A stretch of 64,000 bases of DNA from Bernardetia sp. ABR2-2B (GCF_037126435.1 NZ_CP147020.1:3390001-3454000), one strand, 5' to 3'; positions 16,522 through 26,900 are shown, numbered from the stretch's first letter. Numbers and translations are program-made. Notes: generated by a model not told the origin, from the sequence alone.

Positions 16522-17193
16522 ATGCAACTGTTTTTTTACTCATTACTTTTGATTTTTAATTGGAATTTTTTCACACTTCCTGCCTCAAATTTATCTATTA
16601 GTACAGAAAATAAGGCGATAGAAGTAGCTGAGAAACCCCAATTTAAACTTACCGAACGTAGCACTCCAAATGGCTGTAAGCAAGGAGGATGTAGCTTTGA
16701 TAGAGGTTATGTCAGTACCCGTTCGACAGATTGGGTAGTTGTAGCTATTTTTGTACAAACAAAAGCTGGATATTGGGAGAAAAAAGAATATACAAGACAA
16801 GGAGCAGGGTTTATCGAACTCAAACTTTCTGACTGTAATTATACAGGAAACTATTATGCTTTTGCTTGTTTTCAAGATGATGGAACGTGTTCTTTTCCTG
16901 ATACTTATAAAGTAGAAAAAATGCACAAACAAAAAGACCAAACTCCAAAATTTAAAGTATTTAAGGTTAATAAATTGCCTTGTGAAGGAAATGATACAGG
17001 TGCAATAGCAGAAAAAGGATATGTTTATTCTCCCAACGGAGGGCAAGTAGAAATCACACTTTTTATGGAGAAAAAGGATGGTTCTTGGAGAAAGAAAACC
17101 TATCTGTATTTTGGGACAGGAATGGTAGAGCTTGATATGAAAGGATGCGACCTAACAGGAAATTATAAAGCAACTATTAGATACGCAAGTTGA
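16522..17193 (+). CDS. Secreted protein of two repeated beta domains
   Basis: A 223-residue protein with an N-terminal hydrophobic signal (about 1-22). The mature part is an internal duplication. Residues 43-117 and 147-221 share the pattern GYV...V.I.LF...K.G.W.KK.Y...G.G.(I/V)EL....C..TGNY.A....., with the cores SDCNYTGNYYA and KGCDLTGNYKA. The conserved Cys of each copy (105 and 209) and the nearby Cys residues suggest disulphides and an extracellular location. I do not know the family, and no T9SS tail is visible. Confidence 0.75.
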   Translation: MQLFFYSLLLIFNWNFFTLPASNLSISTENKAIEVAEKPQFKLTERSTPNGCKQGGCSFDRGYVSTRSTDWVVVAIFVQTKAGYWEKKEYTRQGAGFIELKLSDCNYTGNYYAFACFQDDGTCSFPDTYKVEKMHKQKDQTPKFKVFKVNKLPCEGNDTGAIAEKGYVYSPNGGQVEITLFMEKKDGSWRKKTYLYFGTGMVELDMKGCDLTGNYKATIRYAS

Positions 17194-17251
17194 TAAGGTT
17201 TAAGTCTGATTTTGTGATTCAGAGGTTAAATCAATATGACGAATTGAAAAT

Positions 17252-17287
17252 AAAAGTCATTTGCAATCAAAATTGTAAATGACTTTT
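17252..17287. terminator. Bidirectional terminator
   Basis: A 16-bp stem with one G-U pair (aaaagtcatttgcaat / attgtaaatgactttt) and T-runs on both strands, between the convergent secreted-protein gene and egtD. Confidence 0.9.
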
Positions 17288-17308
17288 TTGTGTACCATAA
17301 ATTAGCAT

Positions 17309-18304
17309 TTATTTTACTCTCAAAAGCATATCCATAAAATAGCCTTTACAGTCAGTATAAGATTCTATAAATTCAAAACCTGCTTCATTTGTGATTTCTT
17401 TCATGTCGGATGCACTATATTTTCTAGATATTTCTGTATGAATAGTTTCTCCCCATTCAAATTGAATAGTTGTATTTAATTTCTTTAAAAAAACTTCTTG
17501 TTTTGCAGCACTTACAATATAGCTTCTTACTTCTCCTGTTTCTGGAATGTAAGTAGAATAAAAATCAAATTTTTCTACATTAAAGTTTCCATCTAATTCT
17601 CTATTTATTCTTTTGAGAAGATTTATATTAAATGCTTTTGTTACGCCATTAGCATCGTCATATGCCATTTTGATAATCTGTGGATGTTTTTTTAAGTCAA
17701 AGCCTAAAAGTAAGTAATCATCTTTACGTAAATTTTGAGCTAATTGGGTCAGAAAATTAAGGCTTTGTTCATTTCCAAAATTTCCGATATTAGAGCCTAA
17801 AAAGAGAACAATATTCCTTACTTTTTCATTTTGTAAAGAATTTGTTTTCAATTTCGCTAAGGCTTCAAAATACTCTCCTTCGATTCCTTCAAAATCAAGT
17901 GAAGGAATTGTTTTATTGAACCTCATCTTTAACTGATGAAGAGCTTCTGCTGAAATATCAATTGGACGATATGAAAAAGAGGTGTTTTGTTCTACAAAAT
18001 GAGAAAGCAAAACTTGAGTTTTGAGACCATCTCCTGCACCTAATTCTATCAAATTAAATGCTTTCGTATCTTTCGAAAACTGCTGATAAAAGTTTTGCTT
18101 ATGGGATTCAAATATCTCATATTCACTACGAGTTAGGTAATATTCGGGCAAATTCATTATGGCTTGAAATAACTTACTGCCTTCATCATCATAAAAATAT
18201 TTAGAAGAAAGCTTTTTAGGAGTAGTCTCTAAACCTTCTAAAATATCTTTTTCGAAGGTAGAGAGTTGATTTGTTAGTTCAGAATTTGGAGTAGAGGAGG
18301 TCAA
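17309..18304 (-). CDS. egtD: L-histidine N-alpha-methyltransferase (EgtD-like)
   Basis: A 331-residue SAM-dependent methyltransferase of the EgtD/DUF2260 family, which trimethylates histidine to hercynine, the first step to ergothioneine. The family N-terminus is clear: SSKYFYDDEGSKLFQAIMN, then LPEYYLTRSEYEIF (33-65). The SAM loop LIELGAGDGLKTQVLL is at 85-100, with DIS after the second strand. A stop lies just upstream in frame and no ATG is near, so the TTG at 18304 is the start. No egtB gene is adjacent, so the final product of the pathway here is open. Confidence 0.87.
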   Translation of the reverse strand: MTSSTPNSELTNQLSTFEKDILEGLETTPKKLSSKYFYDDEGSKLFQAIMNLPEYYLTRSEYEIFESHKQNFYQQFSKDTKAFNLIELGAGDGLKTQVLLSHFVEQNTSFSYRPIDISAEALHQLKMRFNKTIPSLDFEGIEGEYFEALAKLKTNSLQNEKVRNIVLFLGSNIGNFGNEQSLNFLTQLAQNLRKDDYLLLGFDLKKHPQIIKMAYDDANGVTKAFNINLLKRINRELDGNFNVEKFDFYSTYIPETGEVRSYIVSAAKQEVFLKKLNTTIQFEWGETIHTEISRKYSASDMKEITNEAGFEFIESYTDCKGYFMDMLLRVK

Positions 18305-18602
18305 AAGTATAGCGTTTAAAAATAAATGATATTAATTTTATACTTCTGCTAACTTATGGAATCACTTTTGGTTTATTTTTTAGATAAAAATATAATGCTT
18401 CAAAAATAGTCCTTTCTCAAAGGAAGAAGAGTTAAATAAATGACTCTTTTCAAATAAATAATATTCTGAAAATCAATGAATTAAAAATGCAATACATAGC
18501 TGGTAATTTTTAATTGTTATCAATTATTGTTGTTTATCGTTTTTTGAATCTGTATTTTTGAAAAAGCATCTAATTTTGAATTTCTCTTTTCCCTTTGTTT
18601 TT
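18305..18602. promoter_or_regulatory. Divergent promoter region, with a +strand promoter at 18530-18560
   Basis: TTG at 18530-18532, a 20-bp spacer and TATTTTTG at 18553-18560 form a good promoter for the GldM-like gene. This argues against the earlier in-frame TTG at 18558 as a start. Confidence 0.5.
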
Positions 18603-19559
18603 ATGAAAAAAACTACATCATCTTTGGTTTTATGGGTCTTGTTTTTTGTTGTTTCACTAAGTTTGGGTTATGATATTTTTTCACGCAAACAAACGCTTGA
18701 GCAAACAACAGCTTTAGTAGGGCAGTCAAATGAGCGTTTGAGAGAGTTTTTTAGTCTTTATCAACAAGATAAAAATAAAATAGGCTATTTTAAGATAAAC
18801 TGGAAACAAGCAAAAGGAGATTCATTAAGACATCTTCAAAGTATGGAGTATGCTTATGAAAAAAGTCAGTCTTTAAGAGAACGTATTGATGCTTTTCGTC
18901 AAGAAATGATAGGAACAAATTATAACTCAGCAGAAAATAAAGAATCTATTTTTTTATCTCAAAATGCACAAAACTTACTAAAAGACAGTCTTCAAGCCTA
19001 TCATTACAATATTATTTCTGAGGAGTGTAAAGATTGTGCGCTCGGCTCTGATGCTTATTCAGATACTGAATTAGAAGTTTGGAAATTAGAGAATACACTT
19101 CCTTTGGTTTGGAATACAGCCTTGCTTAGTTTGGAAGCCAAAACGTGGCTTTTACAACACCGAGTTATAGATTTTCACTCTAAGAAATATATGCGTAAAG
19201 AAACAACTAATTTTCCTTATGCCAATGGAAAATTATACGTAAAATCTGAATTTAGAGTGGTTGAGGAGGGAAAGCTGTATAATGCACAAGCGTTTTACGG
19301 AATGAGCGTTCCGATGTTGTACAATTATTTGTCGATGAAAACGGACTTTCAGAAAGTCATGGTAAATAACCAAGGAGAAGGGCGTGTTTTATTTACTACT
19401 TGGACGAGTAGCTATGACGAGTCAGGGGAGTTTCACAAGACATGGGAAGGCGATATTTATATCATGAAAGATTTTATGTTGTTAGATAATGCCCTTGAGT
19501 TTAATGATACAACATTGAATGTAGAAGATGATTATATGCTAATAAGAGAAAGCTATTAA
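18603..19559 (+). CDS. GldM N-domain-like anchored periplasmic protein
   Basis: A 318-residue protein with one N-terminal membrane helix (about 6-24), then an extended helical periplasmic region and a beta domain. Its organisation resembles the first two periplasmic domains of GldM, the T9SS and gliding motor shaft: a helical bundle ending in a Pro-Leu-x-x-x-x-x-x-Leu-Leu-x-Leu-x-x-x helix (about 165-195), then a YVKSEFRVVEEGKLYNAQAF strand region. It lacks the later GldM domains and GldL is not adjacent, so it would be a paralogue, not the core component. The match is by eye. The ATG at 18603 is chosen because the promoter overlaps the upstream TTG. Its stop overlaps the convergent DUF5522 gene by 4 bp. 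Confidence 0.6.
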   Translation: MKKTTSSLVLWVLFFVVSLSLGYDIFSRKQTLEQTTALVGQSNERLREFFSLYQQDKNKIGYFKINWKQAKGDSLRHLQSMEYAYEKSQSLRERIDAFRQEMIGTNYNSAENKESIFLSQNAQNLLKDSLQAYHYNIISEECKDCALGSDAYSDTELEVWKLENTLPLVWNTALLSLEAKTWLLQHRVIDFHSKKYMRKETTNFPYANGKLYVKSEFRVVEEGKLYNAQAFYGMSVPMLYNYLSMKTDFQKVMVNNQGEGRVLFTTWTSSYDESGEFHKTWEGDIYIMKDFMLLDNALEFNDTTLNVEDDYMLIRESY

Positions 19560-19732
19560 TCTAACTTTTGTCTTTGTTTTTTTCTCTTTTTATAATTCCA
19601 AGGACAGTTCAAACATACGTTTTTACAGCAATACCCTCTTTTTGAGTGGTACTGGGAAGTAAAAACCATTAATCCTTCTTTATTAAAATAAAAATCGCCT
19701 TTTTCTATTGTTGGTAATGGTTTTTCAGTCAT
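19556..19732 (-). CDS. DUF5522-like small Cys-rich protein
   Basis: A 58-residue gene starting at the ATG at 19732 and ending TAA at 19556. The product reads MTEKPLPTIEKGDFYFNKEG, then LMVFTSQYHSKRGYCCKNVC and LNCPWNY plus a basic tail. The four-Cys cluster (YCCKNVCLNCPW) and the preceding H-x-x-R-G fit DUF5522, a small family common in Bacteroidota and probably metal-binding. Function is unknown. It overlaps the end of the convergent GldM-like gene. Confidence 0.85.
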   Translation of the reverse strand: MTEKPLPTIEKGDFYFNKEGLMVFTSQYHSKRGYCCKNVCLNCPWNYKKRKKQRQKLD

Positions 19733-19804
19733 TTTCTAATGATATAAATTTGAAACTTGTAGATAGAATCAAAAGAATTTGTTTGTCTTTATTGTTTTAG
19801 GTCT

Positions 19805-21028
19805 TTATAAACTCTTTAAGTAGTTTGCAAATTTTTCTTTATTCAAAACCATTTGCATTTCATCTTTTAGGTCCAAGAGTTCAAAAACTAGTTCTTCTTT
19901 ATGGCGATTGACTTTTATACCTGTCATTTCTCCTTTTGGGTCATTGGGAGCGCAAAACTGACGATACAAAATAGCATCTTCTCCAAAAACAGTCATTTCT
20001 TTATAATCCTCCTGTAATTTTTTGATTTGTGAAAGCAGTGTCTCATTGATTACCTTTAGCTGTTCTTCTGGAAGTGCATCTGTATAATTCTCAGAGCTAT
20101 CAGCATTATATTCAAACTGAATTTGTAAAAGTTCATACAAATCTTCATTTTTATAGGCTTCTGTTAGACGGCGCATCACCTCATTTTTTTCAACTTTTCG
20201 CTTTTCATCTTGTTCCAAATCGGGATGTAAATCTTTGGCAAGACGAGTATATAGAATGCGTAACGCCTGTGCAGTATCGAATGGCTTATTTTTTTTATCT
20301 GAATGAAAAACAACTCTTTTTTTGTTTCCTTTATCAAGGTCTTCTATTCTAAATCCTTCACTATCACTACCTAAATCATCCGAGTCATCATTTATATCAA
20401 AGCGTTTTTTACCGTTTTTTTTATTTTTTTCTCTGTCTTTTCTCCAATCAAAAAGTAAATCATTTACAGCCTCTGCAAATTCTTTGGCTGCATCACTAGC
20501 CGAATTGAATACATCTGTATCCAAATTTCTATTGTGCTTAACATACTTTTTATACATCTTACGAGCAGGTTCGAAACGATACTGTTGCAAAAGCTGATGA
20601 CTACGCTCTTCGATGAGTTTTCGTATATGTTCTTTTTGCTTGAAGGTGAAAAATTGCTTTTCATAAGCTTCATCTAAAATACGTACATACTCAAATTTTT
20701 GAGTTGCAATTCTATCAATTATTGGCATTAAATCCTTACGGACGTGCTGACGAGCCTTCTCTATTTGGTTTCGTGTCGTTCCAATATCTTTTTTGATATA
20801 CTGCAAACGCTGCATACGAAACTTATAGACACGTTCTTGGTGTGTGCTTTGTTTGTTTTTATCATCATCACTATTTCCATTTCTTGATTGCTTAGAAAGT
20901 GGAATAAGTACATTTTTCGTTTCTTTTTGCTGTTTACTCTTGTATTTATTCAAATCCAAACTACTAAAATCATCAGTCATTGATGTTTTACTAGTTGTTT
21001 TAGAATTTTTTGTATCGTCTTTTTTCAT
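19805..21028 (-). CDS. J-domain-like coiled-coil protein
   Basis: A 407-residue hydrophilic protein. Residues 1-65 are low-complexity and charged, and 65-200 are long helices. Residues about 245-310 contain a J-domain-like segment with the HPD motif (LYTRLAKDLHPDLEQDEKRK, then a helix), followed by an acidic C-terminal part. HPD is the residue set by which J-proteins stimulate Hsp70 (DnaK), so a co-chaperone role is plausible. No zinc finger or classical DnaJ C-domains are present. It lies 130 bp downstream of the large four-module protein on the same strand and could be co-transcribed with it. Confidence 0.7.
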   Translation of the reverse strand: MKKDDTKNSKTTSKTSMTDDFSSLDLNKYKSKQQKETKNVLIPLSKQSRNGNSDDDKNKQSTHQERVYKFRMQRLQYIKKDIGTTRNQIEKARQHVRKDLMPIIDRIATQKFEYVRILDEAYEKQFFTFKQKEHIRKLIEERSHQLLQQYRFEPARKMYKKYVKHNRNLDTDVFNSASDAAKEFAEAVNDLLFDWRKDREKNKKNGKKRFDINDDSDDLGSDSEGFRIEDLDKGNKKRVVFHSDKKNKPFDTAQALRILYTRLAKDLHPDLEQDEKRKVEKNEVMRRLTEAYKNEDLYELLQIQFEYNADSSENYTDALPEEQLKVINETLLSQIKKLQEDYKEMTVFGEDAILYRQFCAPNDPKGEMTGIKVNRHKEELVFELLDLKDEMQMVLNKEKFANYLKSL

Positions 21029-21158
21029 ATCAGTTTTATACCCAAATATAAGTTTAGCAGATAAACGAGATTTTATGAGTTAGGGTTTTGGTTTGTAGTA
21101 TCTTTTCATTTGCTAAAATGCTTTGAATTAAAGCTAGTGGAAAATCAATATTTATTTT

Positions 21159-23660
21159 TTAAATAGTTTTTGTGATATAATCTTGATAAGCTACTTCTAC
21201 ATCATCACGACGAGAACGAATTTGAAAATTCACAATAGAGGACTCAAAGTAGTCTGTCAAGATTTTTATTCTATCTTCAACAGAAATTTGTTTATCAGCT
21301 TCTTCTCTAATCAATAAAATAGGTAACAATATAAGGTTATGATTTGGGTCTATTCCAGAACCAGTTGCAGAAACAAAATTTCGCACTTCATCTTTTGAAA
21401 TTCTATCTTCCAAATATAAGCCTATCGTTAGACTTTCTTCTTCTTGATACCACAGCTCAACACTAAATATATCCTCTTTTATACTTTGTCTTTTTACACT
21501 TCCTTTATAAGCTTTATTGTTTTTAAAAACAACACTTCCATCAGTAAAAATTTCAAAAAATGCTCTTGTATAATACAATTTTTCTGAACTTTCTACCTCC
21601 TCTTGGTATTTTCTCTTAACTGGTTGAGGGTAGTAAGCAACATAATTTCCTAAAAATTTTTTGGGTACTATTTTCTCTCCTAAAAATTCTTTTAATGTAT
21701 TTGTAGTAGAAATAGCATCTTTAGTTTCAGCGTATAAATCCTTAGGAGAAGTAGTTAAGAAAGAAATTATGTCTAACCCTAAACTACCTGTATCTATATT
21801 TAAACCTAAGTTACTACTAATTGCTTCTTGAATAGAAATAATCTTTCTACTTTCTAACATGTTGACATCTTCCAAAATATCTTTACTCTCTTTATACCAA
21901 ATTTCTGTTTGTGCTACAAACTCATTTTTGTAAGTAGGTCCTGTATATAAACCAATAAATAATTCTATATTTTCTAACTGATTGATAGTAAAAGTAAAAA
22001 GTCCCCAAACATCTTGCTCTTCAAAATCAATATTTCTGATGGAACGCACTTGAAAAAAGTTTATTCTTTTCTCTATAAACCCTTCGTGTATACCACTCTT
22101 TCCTTGTACATAAGATTTTAGTTTTTTCCCTTCTCTTTTTATACATGCTGAGTTTATATTAATATCGTGGTTTTGATTAGTTTTAGAGTTGCGAGAACGA
22201 GAGTAAATTTTGTATGTTCCTTCTAGTTTAGATGTAATCTTACCTTGATTATTACTTTTGACTGGAATACCTAATATTTCAGGTGTGATATTTTCTAACT
22301 TTCTATAATCCTTCACTTGTGCATGTATTTCATTTATTCTTTCTTTGGCAACTTCCCAAAAAGAAGAAATATTTTCTAATGCTTTTATTTTTGCTTCTAG
22401 TTCTTCCTCTTTTTCGTCAGCTTTTTCTTTTACTAAAACACAAACAAATGAGTCTATTAAACTAGAGTAAGAACCTTGAAGCAGACCTATTAAATGCTCG
22501 AATGGTTCTATTTTGTCCCATAGCTTTATAATTAGATGTTGTGGTGTACTTCCCCTTTCTAAATAAAGATAAATACATAATATATTATCATCAGAAACCC
22601 CAGCCCAACCGTACATGTTTGTTGTTGTTCTATTGTTACAATACTCTGCTGATAAAAAATTTCTATCATTTAATTTTAAGGTAAGTACAGCATCAGAATA
22701 AATTTGATTTTTTTTATTAATATATACTAACCTATATTTACCTTCGATTTTAGAAAGTAATTTTCGCTTAGATTTGTTAATCGGTAAATATTTTTCTACT
22801 TCAAAGGTATGTCTAAGCTCTATAAAGCTATCATCAATTTTATCTAAGTAAAGCTTCGATGCTGCATTGTCTAAAAAATAATGAGTTCGGTGTGCTTTAT
22901 CCCAAAATTGATTATTTTTCTTTAGTATAGTTATATCGTCCTTATCTTCTGTATTTCTTTTGTTTATCAATACTCCGATATGGTGGTATTGAATACTTTG
23001 ATATTTTCCTAAAAATGAGCCAACCAACAATTCATAGTTCTTTTCAATTCTATGAGGTAGTTTGAAAACTGCATGTTGTTTATAATTATTTTTCTCTGAA
23101 TAGTTTAATTCTAAATGGTTATCTTCAGTAATTTCTCCTCTTCCTACTAAACTACTGTTCTCCATTCCATCTTCAATATTTCGTTTTAAGACTACATCAA
23201 AAACGTCTTTGTCTTTTTTATCTAAAGTGAGAATTAACTCTCTCTCTTCTAATTCCTCATCATAACTATTGTAAAACATAAATGTAAACTCCCCTTCTAA
23301 TTGTATAGCATTGTGAGAATGTACATAAGCATTTCTATTTTTTTCTTTTAAACTTTTTATTAAAACTTCCCGAAACTCCCCTTCCAAGTAAATTAGCAGA
23401 TTATTTTCCATGAAGTGTTCATATATTTTTATATGAAGGTCATTAGCATGGTCATACTTTTTCATCTTCTTAGCAGTAGAACAATGTTTTATAAGCATTC
23501 CTCTTTCTTTTTGTAACACAGGATATATGTCCATTAGTTTTTTAGTAGGAACATCTGGAGCTGTCTTGAACTCTTCCATTTTATCTTTATACTTTTCTAA
23601 TTGTTCTTGAAACTTCTGAATCTCATGAGGTGCTGGAATATCACGTGGTGGTTTAGACAT
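21159..23660 (-). CDS. Large protein of four repeated beta modules, unrecognised family
   Basis: An 833-residue soluble protein with no signal peptide. Residues 1-117 are helical (a coiled coil at about 12-35, then paired helices). After that I see four copies of one module at about 120-235, 302-413, 479-586 and 668-788. Each begins (L/I/F)xGxYxxxY or a near form (LEGEFTFMFYNS, IEGKYRLVYINK, LEGTYKIYSRSR, FLGNYVAYYPQP). Each runs through beta-like strands with a middle G-x-(G/V) turn and ends in an (I/L)-x-G-x-Y/L...(V/I)L(I/V)-x-(K/R)-(E/K) strand. Copies are joined by helical linkers. The frame is open to 23744, but those 28 residues are a Phe/Tyr-rich artefact; the ATG at 23660 starts the polar N-terminus. 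Function is unknown. Confidence 0.8.
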   Translation of the reverse strand: MSKPPRDIPAPHEIQKFQEQLEKYKDKMEEFKTAPDVPTKKLMDIYPVLQKERGMLIKHCSTAKKMKKYDHANDLHIKIYEHFMENNLLIYLEGEFREVLIKSLKEKNRNAYVHSHNAIQLEGEFTFMFYNSYDEELEERELILTLDKKDKDVFDVVLKRNIEDGMENSSLVGRGEITEDNHLELNYSEKNNYKQHAVFKLPHRIEKNYELLVGSFLGKYQSIQYHHIGVLINKRNTEDKDDITILKKNNQFWDKAHRTHYFLDNAASKLYLDKIDDSFIELRHTFEVEKYLPINKSKRKLLSKIEGKYRLVYINKKNQIYSDAVLTLKLNDRNFLSAEYCNNRTTTNMYGWAGVSDDNILCIYLYLERGSTPQHLIIKLWDKIEPFEHLIGLLQGSYSSLIDSFVCVLVKEKADEKEEELEAKIKALENISSFWEVAKERINEIHAQVKDYRKLENITPEILGIPVKSNNQGKITSKLEGTYKIYSRSRNSKTNQNHDININSACIKREGKKLKSYVQGKSGIHEGFIEKRINFFQVRSIRNIDFEEQDVWGLFTFTINQLENIELFIGLYTGPTYKNEFVAQTEIWYKESKDILEDVNMLESRKIISIQEAISSNLGLNIDTGSLGLDIISFLTTSPKDLYAETKDAISTTNTLKEFLGEKIVPKKFLGNYVAYYPQPVKRKYQEEVESSEKLYYTRAFFEIFTDGSVVFKNNKAYKGSVKRQSIKEDIFSVELWYQEEESLTIGLYLEDRISKDEVRNFVSATGSGIDPNHNLILLPILLIREEADKQISVEDRIKILTDYFESSIVNFQIRSRRDDVEVAYQDYITKTI

Positions 23661-23990
23661 AATAAAGTAATTAAAAGGAAATTTTCTGTAAAAAAAGATA
23701 GAATTGAGAAAATAAATATAATAAAAAAAGAAGACTACATACATATACTACCTACTTTTTTACAGGAAAAAAAAGACATCAAATTTATTTTCTTTTATTT
23801 CTGCTAACTTCTTTTTACAAAAATAGTAGTCTGACCATATTGAAATTAGTGTAACATTGCTTTTAAAATGAAGCAACAAAAAATATAATTTTACTACAGA
23901 GTCACTTTCTACTAGTTGAAATTTGATAAAAGCATAAAACTAATCTATCAATTACTTTATTAAATTTTTATGTAAAAATCTACGATTATT
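23661..23990. other. Divergent intergenic region, no gene seen
   Basis: A 330-base A/T-rich spacer between the four-module protein and the secreted amidase. I see no hairpin, repeat or small gene that I can support. Confidence 0.5.
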
Positions 23991-26900
23991 ATGAATTACA
24001 AATCTCGTTTTTTATTAGTTCTGCTTTTACTTTTTGGTGTTTTGCCAAATCTATCAGCACAAACGCTTACATCAGAGTATGAAAACTACTTTGATGAGGC
24101 ACAAAATGAAACAGGAGTTCCGAAAGAGCTTTTGAAGTATTTTTCTTGGACACAAACACGATTACGACATATCAAAGCCCAAGATTATCAACAACATGGA
24201 CATGACGAAGCTCCTCAAGCACTCACTCTCTTTGGTTTGTATGCTGATGGTAAAGGCATTTTTCAAAACACACTCTCAGAGGTAGCTCTAGGTTCAAGTT
24301 TTACAGAGGAAGAGTTATTAAATTCACCTCAAAAAACTATTTTAGCTACTGCAAAATGGATTGAGCAATACGTTGGAATCCAACTCCAAAATGGATATGG
24401 TCTAACAGAAAAAACAGCTTATTTGAATGCTTTGGTTAGTTTGACAGGTATTGATGTTAATGCAAAGGCATCAGCTTATGTTATCGCAATTTTGAAATAC
24501 GATACGCACAAATTTCTTTCTGAAGGCTTAATGAATCAGCAATTACATATTACTCCTATTTGGAAGGATGTAGAAGTTGAATCTTTACTTTCAGTAAATG
24601 AAATTAATTTAGCAAAACAAGAAAATGCTGTATTTAGAGTTGAAGCTGTTGATTATTCTTCGGCAGAGTGGATAGGTTCTCCTAATTTTAGACTAGGAAG
24701 AACGCAAACTGTTTCACAGGTCGCTATTCACGTGCCACAAGGTAACTTTAGAAGTGTTCTCTATACGTTTGCTAATGCTGCAAATCAAGTGTCTTATCAT
24801 TATTTAGTTAGTTCAGATGGTAATAGAGTTGTACAATTTGTTAATGAAGATAATACAGCTTGGCATGTAGGAAGTGCAAATCCTTTTACTATTGGAGTAG
24901 GGCATGAAGGCTATGTAGACAACCCTGCTTGGTTTACACAAGCAATGTTTGAACGTTCTGCTGATGTAACAAAGTCAATAGCAGAAAGACATAATATTGA
25001 CTTGCAAAAATGTTATAACGGAACAGGACTTTATGCACTTTCAGATTGGCAAAGCTATACAGTCTTGGGGCATACTAATTTTCCAGCCAGTATCAACATA
25101 AATGGGCATACTGACCCAGGACTACATTGGAATTGGAATACTTATTACAGTCTTTTGAATGAATCAGATATTACTCTTCGTATCCAAGAGCCGATGAAGT
25201 TTATGGATTATCAAATTACTTCAAATCATAATACTCCTTATAATATCTGGACGATAGGGCAATCCAAACAGTTTATCATAAGAGTTAAAAATATTACTAG
25301 TGCTTTTATCTCTAAATGGCTACAATTGGTAGCTATATCACCTTCTGGAGAAAGATTGGTTGTTTGGAATAATGAAGGAAGAAATGTGAGTTTTTTTGCT
25401 GGTCAGACTCGTACCCTTACATTAGATAACAGTACCTTAGTTCATCATGTGACACGTTCAGATGCTGGAGGTTACAAACTTGTATTAGAGGGAGGGAACA
25501 ACCAAAACGACATTCATGTAGTGGCTTCTCAAGAAAATCAAACTTATAACCCTCATTCAGAAGATGTAGTTATAGAAAACCCATATATTACTATTAGTGA
25601 GTCCACTATGAATTACCCTGCTTACTCTAGTTTTCAAAACAGAACTATTGAAGCGAATATGATTGTGACATATCAAGCCTCTGAACCTTGGATTACTTTC
25701 ACACCTTCTGCACCTAGTATTGGTACTGGATTTTATGCTAGAAATTCATCTACAAGAATCAATGTATCTGAAAATACATCTAGTGTAGAGAGAAGAGGAA
25801 CTATTACTATTACAGAATTTAGATTGAATGGAATTCCTTCAAGTTATAATTTGCCACAAAGAATAGTAAGAACAATTCCAATTGTACAGGCAGGAGCAGT
25901 TCAAAACGACCCTGCCGAAATGCAAATCAGAGATATGCGTTCAGAAAGCAGCACAATTCCTGCAAACGGTATAAACTGGGAAGCATTCATAGATAATCCT
26001 GGAGACCAAACAATGGAATGGACAGTATCTACCTATCTAAATAATGCTGGTGTATCAACTGTTGTAAATCCTAGTGGTGGAAATCTTGTAGGAGATGGAA
26101 CACGAAATCTAAATGTTTGGATTCCAGAAAATACAACTACAAGTAGCCGTGAGTGGAAAATTACCTTTGAAAATCGTGAAGCTGCTCCTTCTGACCCTAA
26201 TCGCTTTAAAACGTTTATTTATACACAAGAAGGGAGTACGCCTATTCTTACTGCTGCACGTTTGGATGTAAGAAATGCGCCAAATGAGTCTCGTCGTATT
26301 GCTGCAAGTGGAGAAAGCTTTACAGGAATTTATATAAATAATATCGGGCAACAGCTTATGGATTGGATTTCTACGACAACTTTAAATGGAACTACTGTTG
26401 CTAGTGTTGTAAATCCTTCAAGTGGAACTGATTTGAGGGCAGGTGGCTTTACAGAAGTTGCTTTTGATTTCCCTCCAAACACCACATCTAGTGAAAAAAT
26501 ATGGGAAATTGAAATCGAAAATGAAGATGCTGCACCTAACGATCCAGAAAGGTTCTTTCGTCGTCGTTATATTCAAGAAGCAGAACAGCAAACTAACCTA
26601 CAGTTCTTTGATGAGAATAATAGAGAAATATTTTCTGATAGTTATACAATAGAATTTGGTAACCTTAATTTAGGGAGTGAAATAGATAAATTTATCACAA
26701 TTTCAAATCCGAATAGCAATAGTATTACTATACAAAATGCTACTATTGATGGTGTTGGTTTTAGTTTCGTAAATCCTGTTTCTGATATTCCTCTCTCAAA
26801 TGGAGGTAGCTATCGTTTGATGGTCAAGTTTTCGCCTACAAGAGTTGGTAGTCATTTAGGTATTCTGACAATCAATTATGGTAATGGTTTAGTCTTTACG

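Noticed and set aside
16591-17046. 151-codon antisense frame
   Set aside because: It is opposite the secreted duplicated-domain protein, whose frame shows an internal duplication and signal peptide.
23661-23744. 28-residue N-terminal extension of the four-module protein
   Set aside because: Only Phe/Tyr-rich translated A/T-rich spacer; a better ATG follows.
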